DNA of 64,000 nt from RYN-230 sp963704995 (GCA_963704995.1 CAVPIM010000017.1:1178001-1242000), one strand, 5' to 3'. Counted from the stretch's first letter, positions 43,549 to 52,216 are shown. Program-made: numbers and translations. Notes: generated from the sequence alone by a model not told the origin.

Positions 43549-44024
43549 AGGCCCGCGGCCTTCGCCTCACCGAGGGCAGCCAGCCGATCCCGCAGCCGGG
43601 CGGCTTCCTCGCGTTCGAGCCCCGGGATCCGCGCGTCACTCGCCGCCGCCGCGGTGTGCAGTTTGACGGTGGCCAGCCGGAAGGCACGTTCCACGGGCCC
43701 CGCGGTCACGTCAACGAACTGCATGCGGCCGTAGGGCACCACCGACAGGCGCCGGACCAGAACCCCCCGGGAGACGATGAGGTCATCCTCGCGCTCGGTA
43801 TAGGTCCAGGCCCGGACCCGGTTACGGGTGAACCAGAAGGCGGCGAGCGAGGCGACGATGACCGCGGCCACCGCGATGACGCAGGCCTCGGCGCCCCCCG
43901 CTAATCCGGCGGCGGTGCCCGCGATCAGGGCGGCCGCGGCCGCGGCCCCGCCCACCTGGACGCGGCGCATCCGCCACAGCCGGGAAGAGGGGGACTTCGG
44001 CGCAGGGGCGGCAGAGCCAGGCAT
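43545..44024 (-). CDS. Small bacterial PH-domain membrane protein (YdbS-like)
   Basis: 159 residues from ATG 44024; the longer frame to 44375 lies antisense to the dehydratase gene and is not coding. Two membrane helices (about 24-40 and 45-62) are followed by a bPH2 domain: YTEREDDLIVSRGVLVRRLSVVPYGRMQFVDVTAGPVERAF. It is coupled to the larger YdbT-like gene by a GTGA overlap. Same uncertain role as its partner. Confidence 0.8.
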   Translation of the reverse strand: MPGSAAPAPKSPSSRLWRMRRVQVGGAAAAAALIAGTAAGLAGGAEACVIAVAAVIVASLAAFWFTRNRVRAWTYTEREDDLIVSRGVLVRRLSVVPYGRMQFVDVTAGPVERAFRLATVKLHTAAAASDARIPGLEREEAARLRDRLAALGEAKAAGL

Positions 44025-44105
44025 GGGCCAAACGGTACAACCCGCGCCGCCGCCGACCAAGCACGGGCGGCCGCCTTGCGTAGCATGAGGGCGGGAAGGA
44101 GCGCC

Positions 44106-45074
44106 GTGAGCGATACCAGTCTCCCAACGGCCATGATCGGCGACATCACCTCGCATGCGATCTCGTCCGTCACCACGCTGATCCGGCCCTACGTGCTGTG
44201 CACCCCGGTTGCCGTGCTGGACCGGGCCGTGTTCGGGCTGGAGCCCGGCCCGCTGGTGCTGAAGCTGGAGCAGCTCCAGCACTCCGGGTCGTTCAAGGCC
44301 CGGGGCGCGTTCGCCAACCTGCTGCTCCGCCCGCTCCCTGAGGCGGGGGTGGTGGCCGCGTCGGGCGGCAATCACGGCGCGGCGGTGGCGTATGCAGCCC
44401 AGGCGCTGGGCGTGCCCGCCCGGGTATTTGTCCCGGAGGTCTCGTCCCCGGCCAAGATCGAGCGCATCCGCGGCTACGGCGCGGACCTGGTCGTCGGGGG
44501 TGCAGCCTACGCCGACGCGCTGGCGGCCAGCGAGGAGTGGGCAGCGGCGTCGGGCGCGCTCCCCGTGCCCGCGTTCGATCAGGTCGAGACGATCCTGGGG
44601 GCCGGGTCGCTGGGCGCCGAACTGCGGCAGCAGGCGCCCGCGGCCGGCACCGTGCTGGCCAGCGTGGGCGGCGGCGGGCTGCTCGCCGGGATCTGCGCGG
44701 CCTACGCGGGCCAGGCGCGCGTGGTCGGGGTGGAACCCGAGGGCGCACCCACGCTGACCCGGGCGATGCGGGCGGGCCAGCCGGTGGACGCGGACGCGGG
44801 CAGCGTGGCCATCGACTCACTGGCCCCGCGCCGGGTCGGCGAGCACACCTTCGCGGTGATCCGTGAGCACGTGCGGCGGGTCGTGCTGGTCAGCGACGAG
44901 GACATCGTGACGGCCCAGGACATGCTGTGGGACCGGCTCCGCCTGGTGGCCGAGCCGGGCGGCTGCGCGGCGCTGGCCGCGCTGCTCTCCGGCCGGTACT
45001 CCCCCGCCCCGGACGAGACGGTCGCCGTCGTGATCAGCGGGGCGAACACCACCGCGGTCGATTTCCGCCGCTGA
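44106..45074 (+). CDS. PLP-dependent threonine/serine dehydratase-like enzyme
   Basis: 322 residues from GTG 44106, which has GGAAGGAG before it. SGSFKARGAFANLL contains the PLP-binding Lys; ASGGNHGAAVAYAA holds the phosphate/substrate Ser-Gly-Asn loop, and SVGGGGLLAG the glycine-rich PLP phosphate loop. There is no C-terminal ACT regulatory domain, so it resembles catabolic threonine dehydratase or serine racemase and not biosynthetic IlvA. The likely reaction is deamination of Thr or Ser to the 2-oxo acid. Confidence 0.86.
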   Translation: MSDTSLPTAMIGDITSHAISSVTTLIRPYVLCTPVAVLDRAVFGLEPGPLVLKLEQLQHSGSFKARGAFANLLLRPLPEAGVVAASGGNHGAAVAYAAQALGVPARVFVPEVSSPAKIERIRGYGADLVVGGAAYADALAASEEWAAASGALPVPAFDQVETILGAGSLGAELRQQAPAAGTVLASVGGGGLLAGICAAYAGQARVVGVEPEGAPTLTRAMRAGQPVDADAGSVAIDSLAPRRVGEHTFAVIREHVRRVVLVSDEDIVTAQDMLWDRLRLVAEPGGCAALAALLSGRYSPAPDETVAVVISGANTTAVDFRR

Positions 45075-45097
45075 CCATGGCCCGGACGGCGCCGCCG

Positions 45098-46019
45098 CTA
45101 TGGAGGTGGCGACGGACCGAGTCCCCGGGGGGGTTGGGACCCGGCCCGCCGCCTGGCACCCGCCGCGGCGACAGGCGGCGGCGGGTGGGTCAGGGAGGAG
45201 CGCCCGGCGCGGCGGCCGACGGCGGTGGCCCGTAGCGGGGAGCGGACCGGCGGGTGGCGCTCGGCGCGGCCGACGGCGACGGGGCCGGCGCCGGCCGTCG
45301 GCGGGTTGCTCGCCGACGGTGACGGCTGCTGGGCCGGGCCGGTCGCGGGCGAATCGCTGGGGCGGCCGGACTGCTCTGGGTGCCCCGTGGGGAGGCCGCG
45401 CTCCGTGCCCGGCGCGGAACCGGATGGCCGGTGATGGTGCGGGGAGCCAGCGCGGGAACCGTGGGCCGCGTGGTGGTCGGACGCGGCCGCGCCGGGCCGG
45501 GACGGGGATACCGGCCGGCCCGGACCCGGACGGCCGGGGCGAGGCCGACCCTGGCGCCACACCCTGCTCCTGGCCGGTGACGGCCGGCCCGCCCGCCGGA
45601 GGCGCGTCGATGGTGTCGTGCGCCAGCCGCTGGGCCGCGCCGGGCAGGTCACCGGCGTACGCGACCGCCAGCAGCCCGCCCATGAGGACCGCCCCGGTGG
45701 CCGCGGCCACCGCCGGCCTGGTCCCGCGCAGCAAGGCCAGCCGGCCCGGGCCGCGGCGGCGGACCCGGGACGGGGGTTCCGCGTCGGCCCCCCGGGCCCG
45801 GAACGCCGCCAGCGCCTGGGCCTCCCCGGCCAGCTCGCTGCTTTCCGGTGCGGACGTCAGCGCGGCCAGCACCTGGGCGGCCGGATCCCAGCGGGCCGGG
45901 TCACCGTCCGGCAGCGGGTACCCCTCCAGGAGCAGGTCCAGCGGCACGCCAAAAGACCGCTCCGGGCCAGGGCGGTCCGGCCGGCTCCCCTGCTCAGGTC
46001 CAGGCTCACGTGTGGTCAT
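45098..46019 (-). CDS. ECF-sigma-linked membrane protein, apparent frameshift near 45500
   Basis: From ATG 46019 the first 165 residues are coherent: an acidic cytoplasmic part (LDLLLEGYPLPDGDPARWDP), one membrane helix (AVAAATGAVLMGGLLAVAYAG) and the common actinobacterial LPGAAQRLAHDTIDAPPA motif. The same frame then turns Arg/Pro-rich and runs antisense into the dehydratase gene to 44817. The neighbouring frame keeps high C/G third positions and a Ser/Pro/His-rich external tail (AASDHHAAHGSRAGSPHHH) and ends at 45098, just past the dehydratase stop. I infer a 1-nt insertion around 45480-45530. It follows the ECF sigma gene by 45 bases; it may be its anti-sigma or a surface protein it controls, but no zinc motif is seen. 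Confidence 0.6.
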
Positions 46020-46064
46020 GCTGACTTCGAAACGACGCGGCGGCTCAATCTGTTACACGGTTCC

Positions 46065-46646
46065 TCACCAGGTGCCCGCGGAGTCGTGCGTGATACCGGC
46101 CGCCCGGATGGTGGCGGCCAGCCGCCGTAAACCCCGGTGCGCGGCCACCCGGACCGCCCCGGGGCTACGGCCCACCAGCCCCGCCACGGCCTGGGTGTCC
46201 AGACCCGCGACGACCCGGAGCAGGATCACCTCCGCCTGGAACCGGGGCAGGGTCGAGATGATCGCGATCGCCGCCTCAGTGCTCAGCTTCTCCAGCACCA
46301 GGTCGGCCGGGTCCGCGCTGCCCGGCCCGGCGACGTCCGGCAGGTCGGGGACCGGGACAACCGGGCGCCGGGACCGGCGGCGGCCCTCGTCGATGGCGCG
46401 CCGGCGGGCGGTCGTGAACAGCCAGGCCCGCCAGGCGGCCTCGTCGCCGCGGAAGGCGTCCAGCCGCCGGACCACCTGCACCCAGGTGTCCGCGGCGATG
46501 TCCTCGGCCGCCTCGGGCGCGATCACCCGCAGGTAGCGCAGCAGGGCGGGGTTCGCGTCGCGCCACAGCGCGGAGAAGGCCCCTTCGGCCTCGCCGGTCC
46601 TGCCCTGCGCGACTGCGAGCAGGTGCTCGAACGTCTCGCCGGTCAC
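46065..46646 (-). CDS. ECF-family RNA polymerase sigma factor
   Basis: 193 residues from GTG 46646; the frame opens farther up (TTG 46694) but that part covers a palindrome. Region 2 reads LWRDANPALLRYLRVIAPEAAEDIAADTWVQVVRRLDAFRG with AWRAWLFTTARRRAIDEGRRR; region 4 is STLPRFQAEVILLRVVAGLDTQAVAGLVGRSPGAVRVAAHRGLRRL. It is followed by a single-helix membrane protein that could be its partner. It probably answers an envelope signal. Confidence 0.87.
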   Translation of the reverse strand: MTGETFEHLLAVAQGRTGEAEGAFSALWRDANPALLRYLRVIAPEAAEDIAADTWVQVVRRLDAFRGDEAAWRAWLFTTARRRAIDEGRRRSRRPVVPVPDLPDVAGPGSADPADLVLEKLSTEAAIAIISTLPRFQAEVILLRVVAGLDTQAVAGLVGRSPGAVRVAAHRGLRRLAATIRAAGITHDSAGTW

Positions 46647-46673
46647 GATGCCGAGTATCGGCACCAAGTGCAC

Positions 46674-46690
46674 CGATCCGCAGCGGATCG
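46674..46690. promoter_or_regulatory. 17-bp palindrome upstream of the ECF sigma gene
   Basis: CGATCCGC (46674-46681) and GCGGATCG (46683-46690) form a perfect inverted repeat with a 1-nt centre, 28-44 bases upstream of GTG 46646. This is operator-like in size and place. No regulator is known for it. Confidence 0.45.
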
Positions 46691-46730
46691 GCAATCTGTG
46701 TCTGAATTCTCCCCGAAATGGCGGAAGTAA

Positions 46731-46777
46731 CCCGCCCAGATGGGCGTCCGGGAAGGGCGTCCCGGCGGATGGGCGGG
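46731..46777 (-). terminator. Possible hairpin after the deaminase gene
   Basis: CCCGCCCA (46731-46738) can pair with TGGGCGGG (46770-46777), with further G/C pairing possible inside. It lies just after the deaminase stop (46782). No T-run. Confidence 0.4.
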
Positions 46778-46781
46778 AGGG

Positions 46782-47240
46782 CTAACGGCCGCCGATATCC
46801 TCACTCCAGATGGCCGGGTAGCGCTCCTGGAATTCCCGCATGACGGCCATGCAGGCTTCGTCATTCAGCAGGGTCACCGAGACGCCGCGGCCGACGAGGA
46901 AGTCCAGGTCACCCGCGAAGGTCTCGGCCTCCCCCACCACCACGCGCGGGATCTGGAACAGCAGGATGGCCCCCGTGCACATCTGGCACGGGGAAAGGGT
47001 CGTGTACAGGGTCATCCCCTGGTAGGACGATTGGCGGCCCGCGTTGCGCAGGCAGGCAATCTCACCGTGCGCGACCGGGTCGCCGAGCTGAACCCGCTCG
47101 TTGTGGCCCACGGCCACGATCTCAGGGCCGGCGGCCAGCGCCGCGCCGACCGGGACACCCCCGGCAGCCAGGCTGGCCTGTGCCTGCGCGAGCGCGGCCG
47201 CCATCATCGTCTGGTCCAGCTGATCCAGTCCGGTCGTCAT
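46782..47240 (-). CDS. Cytosine-deaminase-like nucleoside/nucleobase deaminase
   Basis: 152 residues. Zinc site: VAHGEIACLRNAG (HAE-like His and catalytic Glu) and YTTLSPCQMCTGAILLF (two Cys). The order HGE...PCxMCTGAI with IPRVVVGE closely follows the yeast FCY1-type cytosine deaminase fold and the bacterial guanine/tRNA-adenosine deaminase group; SPCQMCTGA favours the FCY1-like branch. It would hydrolyse cytosine to uracil and ammonia. It is 43 bases downstream of mntH on the same strand and may be read from the same transcript. Confidence 0.82.
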   Translation of the reverse strand: MTTGLDQLDQTMMAAALAQAQASLAAGGVPVGAALAAGPEIVAVGHNERVQLGDPVAHGEIACLRNAGRQSSYQGMTLYTTLSPCQMCTGAILLFQIPRVVVGEAETFAGDLDFLVGRGVSVTLLNDEACMAVMREFQERYPAIWSEDIGGR

Positions 47241-47283
47241 GCGCAGGAGGGTACCCCGCGGCGGGGCCGGTCATCCGGGTCAC

Positions 47284-48651
47284 TCAGCCTGCGAACGTGG
47301 CGTACAGCAGGTAGACGTTCAGCACGATGATCATCACCGTGACCAGGCCCGCCGCCGCGGTGGTGAGCCTCCGGTTCACCAGCGGGCCCATCACGTCCCG
47401 CCGCCGGGTCAGGACGACCAGCGGGACCAGCGCGAACGGGATGCCGAACGACAGCACCACCTGGGAGATGACCAGGCTGCCGGTGGTGGGCAGGCCGAGC
47501 TCCAGGACCAGCAGGGCGGGCAGCATGGTGAGCCCGCGGCGCAGGAACAGCGGGATCCGGCGGCCGATGAAGCCCTGCATGACCACCTGGCCCGCGTAGG
47601 TGCCCACGCTGGATGAGGACAGGCCCGAGGCGAGCAGCGCCGCCGCGAACGCCAGCGCGGCACCGCCGCCGACCAGCTGGGCCAGTCCGGCGTGCGCGGC
47701 CGTGAGCGAGCCCAGCTGGACCCCGCCGGACTGGCTGGCCATGGCCGCCGCCACCACCAGCATGGCCAGGTTGACCAGCCCGGCCGCGCCGAGCGCGATG
47801 ACCACGTCGAGCCGCTGGAAGCGGAGCAGCTCACGGCGCTCGCCGTCGTCGGCGCAGGCCACCCGGGACTTGGTCAGCGCGGAGTGCAGGTAGACCACGT
47901 GCGGCATCACGGTGGCCCCGATGATGCCGGCCACCAGCAGCGGGCCACCGGGGCCGGCGAAGCCCGGCACCAGGCCGCTGGCCAGCGCGGACGGGTCCAG
48001 GTGAACCGCCGCGAGGTCGTAGGCGAAGCCCAGGAAGATGATGCCGAGCAGGCCGCAGACGGCCAGCTCGAACCGGCGGTAACCCCGCTGGTCGAGGGCC
48101 AGGATCGCGAAAGCCACCACCGCCGTCATGGGACCCGCGGCGCGCAGCGGCACATGGAACAGCAGGTTCAGGCCCAGGGCGGCGCCGACGAACTCCGCCA
48201 GGTCGGTGGCCATGGCGATGAGCTCGGCCTGGACCCACAGGCCGCCGGTCACCGGCCGGGGCAGGTAGGCCCGGCACAGCTCGGGCAGATCCCGCCCGGT
48301 GGCCACGCCGACCTTCGCGGACAGGTACTGGACCAGCATGGCCATCAGGTTGGCGACCACGATGACCCAGGCCAGGGCGTAGCCGAACCTGGCCCCGGCC
48401 GTGAAGTTGGTCGCGAAATTTCCCGGGTCGATGTAGGCCACCGAGGCCACGAAGGCCGGCCCCAGGAGGGCCAGCACGCCGCGCAGCCGCCCGCGCGAGC
48501 GCATCAGGCGCAGCGGGCTCAGCTGCTCCGGTACGGCCGGCCCCGGGCCCGCCCGCACAGCCTGTGCGGGCGGGCCCGGGGATGGGCCCGGAGATGAACC
48601 AGCGGGCGGGTCCGGAGGCGGGGGCGGCCGCAGCGCGGGATCTGCCGCCAT
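47284..48651 (-). CDS. mntH: Nramp-family divalent metal (Mn/Fe) transporter
   Basis: 455 residues with about eleven helices. The metal-site signatures are YIDPGNFATN in helix 1 (DPGN) and ATVMPHVVYLHSALT in helix 6 (MPH), as in MntH/Nramp proton-coupled importers. ATG 48651 begins 12 bases after the groEL stop, and its ribosome site (AGGGAAG) overlaps the groEL stop codon, so it reads as the next gene of the monooxygenase operon. A supply of Fe(II) for the diiron hydroxylase is a reasonable inference; Mn uptake independent of it is the alternative. The N-terminal 50 residues are Pro-rich and disordered. Confidence 0.9.
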   Translation of the reverse strand: MAADPALRPPPPPDPPAGSSPGPSPGPPAQAVRAGPGPAVPEQLSPLRLMRSRGRLRGVLALLGPAFVASVAYIDPGNFATNFTAGARFGYALAWVIVVANLMAMLVQYLSAKVGVATGRDLPELCRAYLPRPVTGGLWVQAELIAMATDLAEFVGAALGLNLLFHVPLRAAGPMTAVVAFAILALDQRGYRRFELAVCGLLGIIFLGFAYDLAAVHLDPSALASGLVPGFAGPGGPLLVAGIIGATVMPHVVYLHSALTKSRVACADDGERRELLRFQRLDVVIALGAAGLVNLAMLVVAAAMASQSGGVQLGSLTAAHAGLAQLVGGGAALAFAAALLASGLSSSSVGTYAGQVVMQGFIGRRIPLFLRRGLTMLPALLVLELGLPTTGSLVISQVVLSFGIPFALVPLVVLTRRRDVMGPLVNRRLTTAAAGLVTVMIIVLNVYLLYATFAG

Positions 48652-48663
48652 GGACCAGCTTCC

Positions 48664-50355
48664 CTAGCCGACCGACGGGCCGAGGCCGAGCGACTGCGGC
48701 GTGCTGGAGTCAGGCGACGGCTGGTTCAGGCCCTCATCCAGCGGCCCGAACTGCGTCATCAGCGCGGCGCTGCCACCCCACGGGGTCTGCTCCTCGGCGA
48801 CCAGCGTGTTGGTGGTCAGCAGCAGGCCCGCCACGGACGCGCCGTTCTGCAGCGCGGAGCGCGCGACGCGCAGCGGGTCGATGATGCCCATATCGATCAT
48901 GTTGCCATACCGCCCCTGGAGTGCGTCAAAGCCCTCGTCCGGGCCGAGCCGGGACAGCTGGGCCACGACTTCCTCACCGGAATAGCCCGCGTTGGCCGCG
49001 ATGAGGTAGGCCGGGGCGGTGAGCACCCGGCGCACGATCTCCACGCCGGTCGCGTAATCGTCCTTGACCTGGAGGTCATCCAGCGCGCCCGCCGAGTGCA
49101 GCAGCGCGGCGCCCCCGCCGGCCACGATGCCCTCGGCCATGGCCGCCCGGGTCGCGGCCAGCGCGTCCTCGACCCGGTGCTGGAGTTCCTTGAGCTCCGC
49201 GGGGGTGGGCGCGCCGACCCGGATCACCGCGACCTTGCCGGACAGCGCGCCGATCCGCTCGCTGAGCACGTCCGCATCGATCCCGAACGTGGCCCGCTCC
49301 AGCTCCGCACGCAGCTGCCCGAGCCGGAAATCGACGTCCTCGGCCGAGCCGTCGCCGCCGATGATGGCGGTGTTGTCGGCGGTGACCCGGACCTGGCGGG
49401 CCCGGCCCAGGTGCTCCAGGCTCATCGTCTCCAGCGAGAAGCCCGAGGTCTTGCTGCAGACCGCGCCGCCGGTCACCGCGGCGATGTCCTCCAGCTTGCG
49501 CAGCCGGCGGTCACCGAAACCCGGGGCCCGGACGGCCACGCACTGGAACATCCCGTTGACGTGGTTGTGCACCAGCATGGACAGGGCGCTGCCCTCGACG
49601 TTCTCGGCCAGGATGACCAGCGGCCGGGGGGCGCGCATGATCTTGTCGAGCAGCGGCATGAGCTGCTGGACCTTGGTGATCTTCTCGCTGCACAGCAGCA
49701 GGTAGGGATCGTCGAGGACCGCTTCCAGGCTGGCCGGGTTGGTGACCAGGTACGGCGACAGGTACCCGTTGTCGAACTGGAAGCCCTCGACGAAGTCCAC
49801 GCTCATCCCGTTCGCGCTGGACTCCTCGACGGTGACGATGCCGTCGTCGCCCACCGTGTGCAGCGCCTTGGCGATCACCCCGCCCACGACCTCGTCGTCG
49901 TTCGCGGAGATGGCGGCCACCCGGGCGTAGTCCTGCTCGGTGGCCACCGGGTGCGCCACCCCCTGCAGATGGCTGACCAGCCGGTCCACGGCCACGTCGA
50001 TGCCCCGCTTGACCAGCACCGGGTTGGCCCCGGCGCCGATCGCCTGCATGCCCTCGGTGATGATGGCCTGGGCCAGCACCGTGGCGGTGGTGGTGCCGTC
50101 ACCGACCACGTCGTTGGTCTTGATCGCCGCTTCCTTGACCAGCTGGGCGCCCATGTTCTCAAACTGGTTGGCCAGATGGATCTCGCGGGCGATGGTCACG
50201 CCGTCGTTGGTCACCACCGGGGTTCCGGTGATCTTCTCCAGGATGACGTTGCGTCCCTTGGGCCCCAGCGTTGACTTCACGGCCTCGGCCAGCTTGTCCA
50301 CACCGGCCAGCAGCAGGCTGCGCGCTTCCGCGCCGAAACGCAGTTCCTTAGCCAT
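48664..50355 (-). CDS. groEL: GroEL-like chaperonin dedicated to the monooxygenase (PrmG/MimG-type)
   Basis: 563 residues with all GroEL parts: KSTLGPKGRNVILEK, DGVTIARE, the ATP site VGDGTTTATVLA, and the C-terminal AGGGAALLH. No groES is beside it. The tail ends STPQSLGLGPSVG and lacks the GGM repeats or His-rich tail of housekeeping actinobacterial GroELs. Specific chaperonin genes in propane/phenol monooxygenase operons of Mycobacterium and Gordonia are required for active hydroxylase. It follows the alcohol dehydrogenase gene by 38 bases, with a TCCT-complement ribosome site (AGGAGG) upstream. Confidence 0.92.
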   Translation of the reverse strand: MAKELRFGAEARSLLLAGVDKLAEAVKSTLGPKGRNVILEKITGTPVVTNDGVTIAREIHLANQFENMGAQLVKEAAIKTNDVVGDGTTTATVLAQAIITEGMQAIGAGANPVLVKRGIDVAVDRLVSHLQGVAHPVATEQDYARVAAISANDDEVVGGVIAKALHTVGDDGIVTVEESSANGMSVDFVEGFQFDNGYLSPYLVTNPASLEAVLDDPYLLLCSEKITKVQQLMPLLDKIMRAPRPLVILAENVEGSALSMLVHNHVNGMFQCVAVRAPGFGDRRLRKLEDIAAVTGGAVCSKTSGFSLETMSLEHLGRARQVRVTADNTAIIGGDGSAEDVDFRLGQLRAELERATFGIDADVLSERIGALSGKVAVIRVGAPTPAELKELQHRVEDALAATRAAMAEGIVAGGGAALLHSAGALDDLQVKDDYATGVEIVRRVLTAPAYLIAANAGYSGEEVVAQLSRLGPDEGFDALQGRYGNMIDMGIIDPLRVARSALQNGASVAGLLLTTNTLVAEEQTPWGGSAALMTQFGPLDEGLNQPSPDSSTPQSLGLGPSVG

Positions 50356-50393
50356 CAGTCCTCCTAGGACGGGTTCTCAGTCAGTGGCGGTAA

Positions 50394-51422
50394 TCAGGGG
50401 ACGAGAATGGCGCGGCCGCGCACCCGGCCCGCATCGAGATCCGCGAACGCCTCCACGGCGCTGGTCAGCGGGTAAGTCCGGGTGTGCAGGGTGACCTTGC
50501 CCGCCTGGGCCAGGGACATCAGCTCGGCCAGGTCGTTGTAGGTGCCGACGATGTTCCCGATGATGTTGCGCTCGGTGGAGATGATGTCGAGCGTGGGGAT
50601 CTCCAGCGTGCCGCCGTAGCCGATGACGAAATAGGAGCCGGCCGGGGCGGTCATGTTCCAGCCGTCCATCTCCGCGCCCTGCTCGGCCACGAAGTCCAGC
50701 ACGACGTGAGCGCCGGCGCCGCCGGTCAGGTCCTTGACCGCGTCCACGTGGCTGCCGTCCGCGACCACGGTGTGGGTCGCGCCGAGCTGCTCGGCCAGCT
50801 TGAGCGCGTCCGGGTTCCGGTCCACCACGACGATGGTGGTGGCGGACAGCGCGGCCAGGCACTGGATGCCGATGTGGCCCAGGCCGCCCGCGCCGATCAC
50901 CACGGCGGTCGTGCCCGGGTAGAGCAGCGGGAGGGCCTTGCGGACCGCGTGGTAGGCGGTAATGCCCGCGTCGGCCAGCGCCGCCACGTCCTGCGGCTGG
51001 GTCGCCGGGTCCAGCTTCACGCAGGCCCGGGCCGAGGTGAGCAGGTACTCGGCCATCCCCCCGTCGCGGGACAGGCCAGGGAAGGAGCTGTCCCCGGTGC
51101 AGTGCATGTCGTCACCGGCCCGGCAGGCCCGGCACAGCCCGCAGGTCGGGGTGGGGTGCAGGATCACGGTGTCGCCCACGGCGACGTTGCTGACCGCCGA
51201 GCCGATCTCGTGCACCCACCCGGCGTTCTCGTGACCGAGGATGTAGGGCAGCGGGGTGCCCATGGCCGCGTCCCACTGGCCTTCGATGATGTGCAGGTCG
51301 GTACGGCAGACGCCGGCCCCGCCGATCTTCACGATGACGTCGAGCGGGCCGCCGATAGCCGGCTCCGGTACCTCGTCGATCACCGGCTGCTGGTGGAAAG
51401 CGTGCAAGCGGACGGCCTTCAT
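50394..51422 (-). CDS. Zinc-dependent NAD alcohol dehydrogenase of the propane pathway
   Basis: 342 residues from ATG 51422, which overlaps the upstream stop (ATGA); the frame opens at 51497 but that part is inside the previous gene. Catalytic zinc ligands are C39 (GAGVCRTDLH) and H64-E65 (LGHENAG); the structural zinc uses C94, C97, C100 and C108. VVIGAGGLGHIGIQ is the NAD-binding turn. In propane operons this enzyme oxidises the alcohol made by the monooxygenase (1- or 2-propanol). Confidence 0.9.
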   Translation of the reverse strand: MKAVRLHAFHQQPVIDEVPEPAIGGPLDVIVKIGGAGVCRTDLHIIEGQWDAAMGTPLPYILGHENAGWVHEIGSAVSNVAVGDTVILHPTPTCGLCRACRAGDDMHCTGDSSFPGLSRDGGMAEYLLTSARACVKLDPATQPQDVAALADAGITAYHAVRKALPLLYPGTTAVVIGAGGLGHIGIQCLAALSATTIVVVDRNPDALKLAEQLGATHTVVADGSHVDAVKDLTGGAGAHVVLDFVAEQGAEMDGWNMTAPAGSYFVIGYGGTLEIPTLDIISTERNIIGNIVGTYNDLAELMSLAQAGKVTLHTRTYPLTSAVEAFADLDAGRVRGRAILVP

Positions 51423-52216
51423 TGGTCCTCCTCGACCTGGGGTTGCTGGCCTAGCCCGGCCGTGTCGTTGTATCGGTGCCCCAGCATCCCGCGGCACATG
51501 CTTCCGTTCGCCTCGATGCTGGTCCGGGTCAGCCGGGCCCGGCCCAGATGCATCCGCAGGGAATCCGGGCTCACCGGCTCCCCGGTCTTCGGGTCAATGA
51601 GCAGCCACGCGTCATCGCCAGCGGGCAGGCCGAGCTCGGCCCGGCGCTCGCGCAGCCGCTGGAGCGCGGCGGAGGGCGGCACCTGACCCAGGGTCATCCC
51701 CGGCAGGCTGGCCGGGTCGGTCCCGGCGCTGAGCAGCGGCCGGCAGACCTGATCGGTACCGGCCATCACCGCCTTGCGCAGGAAGTCGGCGCGCAGCTCG
51801 TGCAGCTCGCCCACCGCCTCGCCGTCGAACGACTGCGCGAAGCCCGCGTGCGCGGCCACCCCGCCGTTGATCGCGTCCGAGGCGAAATGCTCGTCCAGCA
51901 CGACCTCGGCCCGGCGCACGCCAGGCAGGGCGGCTACGGCGTCGTAGGCGTCGGCCACCATGAGGAAGGCGAAGTTGGGCGCGCAGAAGTAGGTGGGCAG
52001 CCGCAGCCGGACCTGCGCATCACCGCCGGGGGTGACGGCGGCTGAGGAGACGAAGCCCAGCGCCGTGATCGGCTCGTCGAGCTCCGGATCCCGTACCGAG
52101 TCCAGGGCGGCAAGCACCCGCGGCAGGTCGACCACGGGAGCGCCGGGCGCGCCCGGCGGAGCACTGAGCTCCGCCGGGCGCGCTTCGCGCGTGCTCGCGG
52201 TCACTGGGGCAGTCAT
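51419..52216 (-). CDS. DUF59/MIP18-type protein of the monooxygenase operon
   Basis: 265 residues. The N-terminal half (VLAALDSVRDPELDEPITALGFVSS...VRLRLPTYFCAPNFAFLMVADAY) is a DUF59-like domain of the kind linked to Fe-S or metal-centre assembly; the C-terminal half carries RADFLRKAVMAGTDQVCRPLL and has no assignment from me. Proteins with this make-up recur between the amidohydrolase and alcohol dehydrogenase genes of mycobacterial propane monooxygenase operons. ATGA overlaps link it to both neighbours. Assembly of the diiron site or stabilising the hydroxylase is inference. Confidence 0.75.
   Translation of the reverse strand: MTAPVTASTREARPAELSAPPGAPGAPVVDLPRVLAALDSVRDPELDEPITALGFVSSAAVTPGGDAQVRLRLPTYFCAPNFAFLMVADAYDAVAALPGVRRAEVVLDEHFASDAINGGVAAHAGFAQSFDGEAVGELHELRADFLRKAVMAGTDQVCRPLLSAGTDPASLPGMTLGQVPPSAALQRLRERRAELGLPAGDDAWLLIDPKTGEPVSPDSLRMHLGRARLTRTSIEANGSMCRGMLGHRYNDTAGLGQQPQVEEDQ

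Noticed and set aside
43545..44375. 276-codon start for the small PH protein
   Set aside because: Residues before ATG 44024 are antisense to the dehydratase N-terminus and have shadow composition.
44817..45098. Extension of the ECF-linked protein to 44817
   Set aside because: It would run antisense into the dehydratase gene with Arg/Pro-rich, non-coding-like sequence.
48664..50355. Housekeeping groESL locus
   Set aside because: No groES, no CIRCE-like dyad seen, tail unlike GroEL1/2, and it lies inside the monooxygenase operon.
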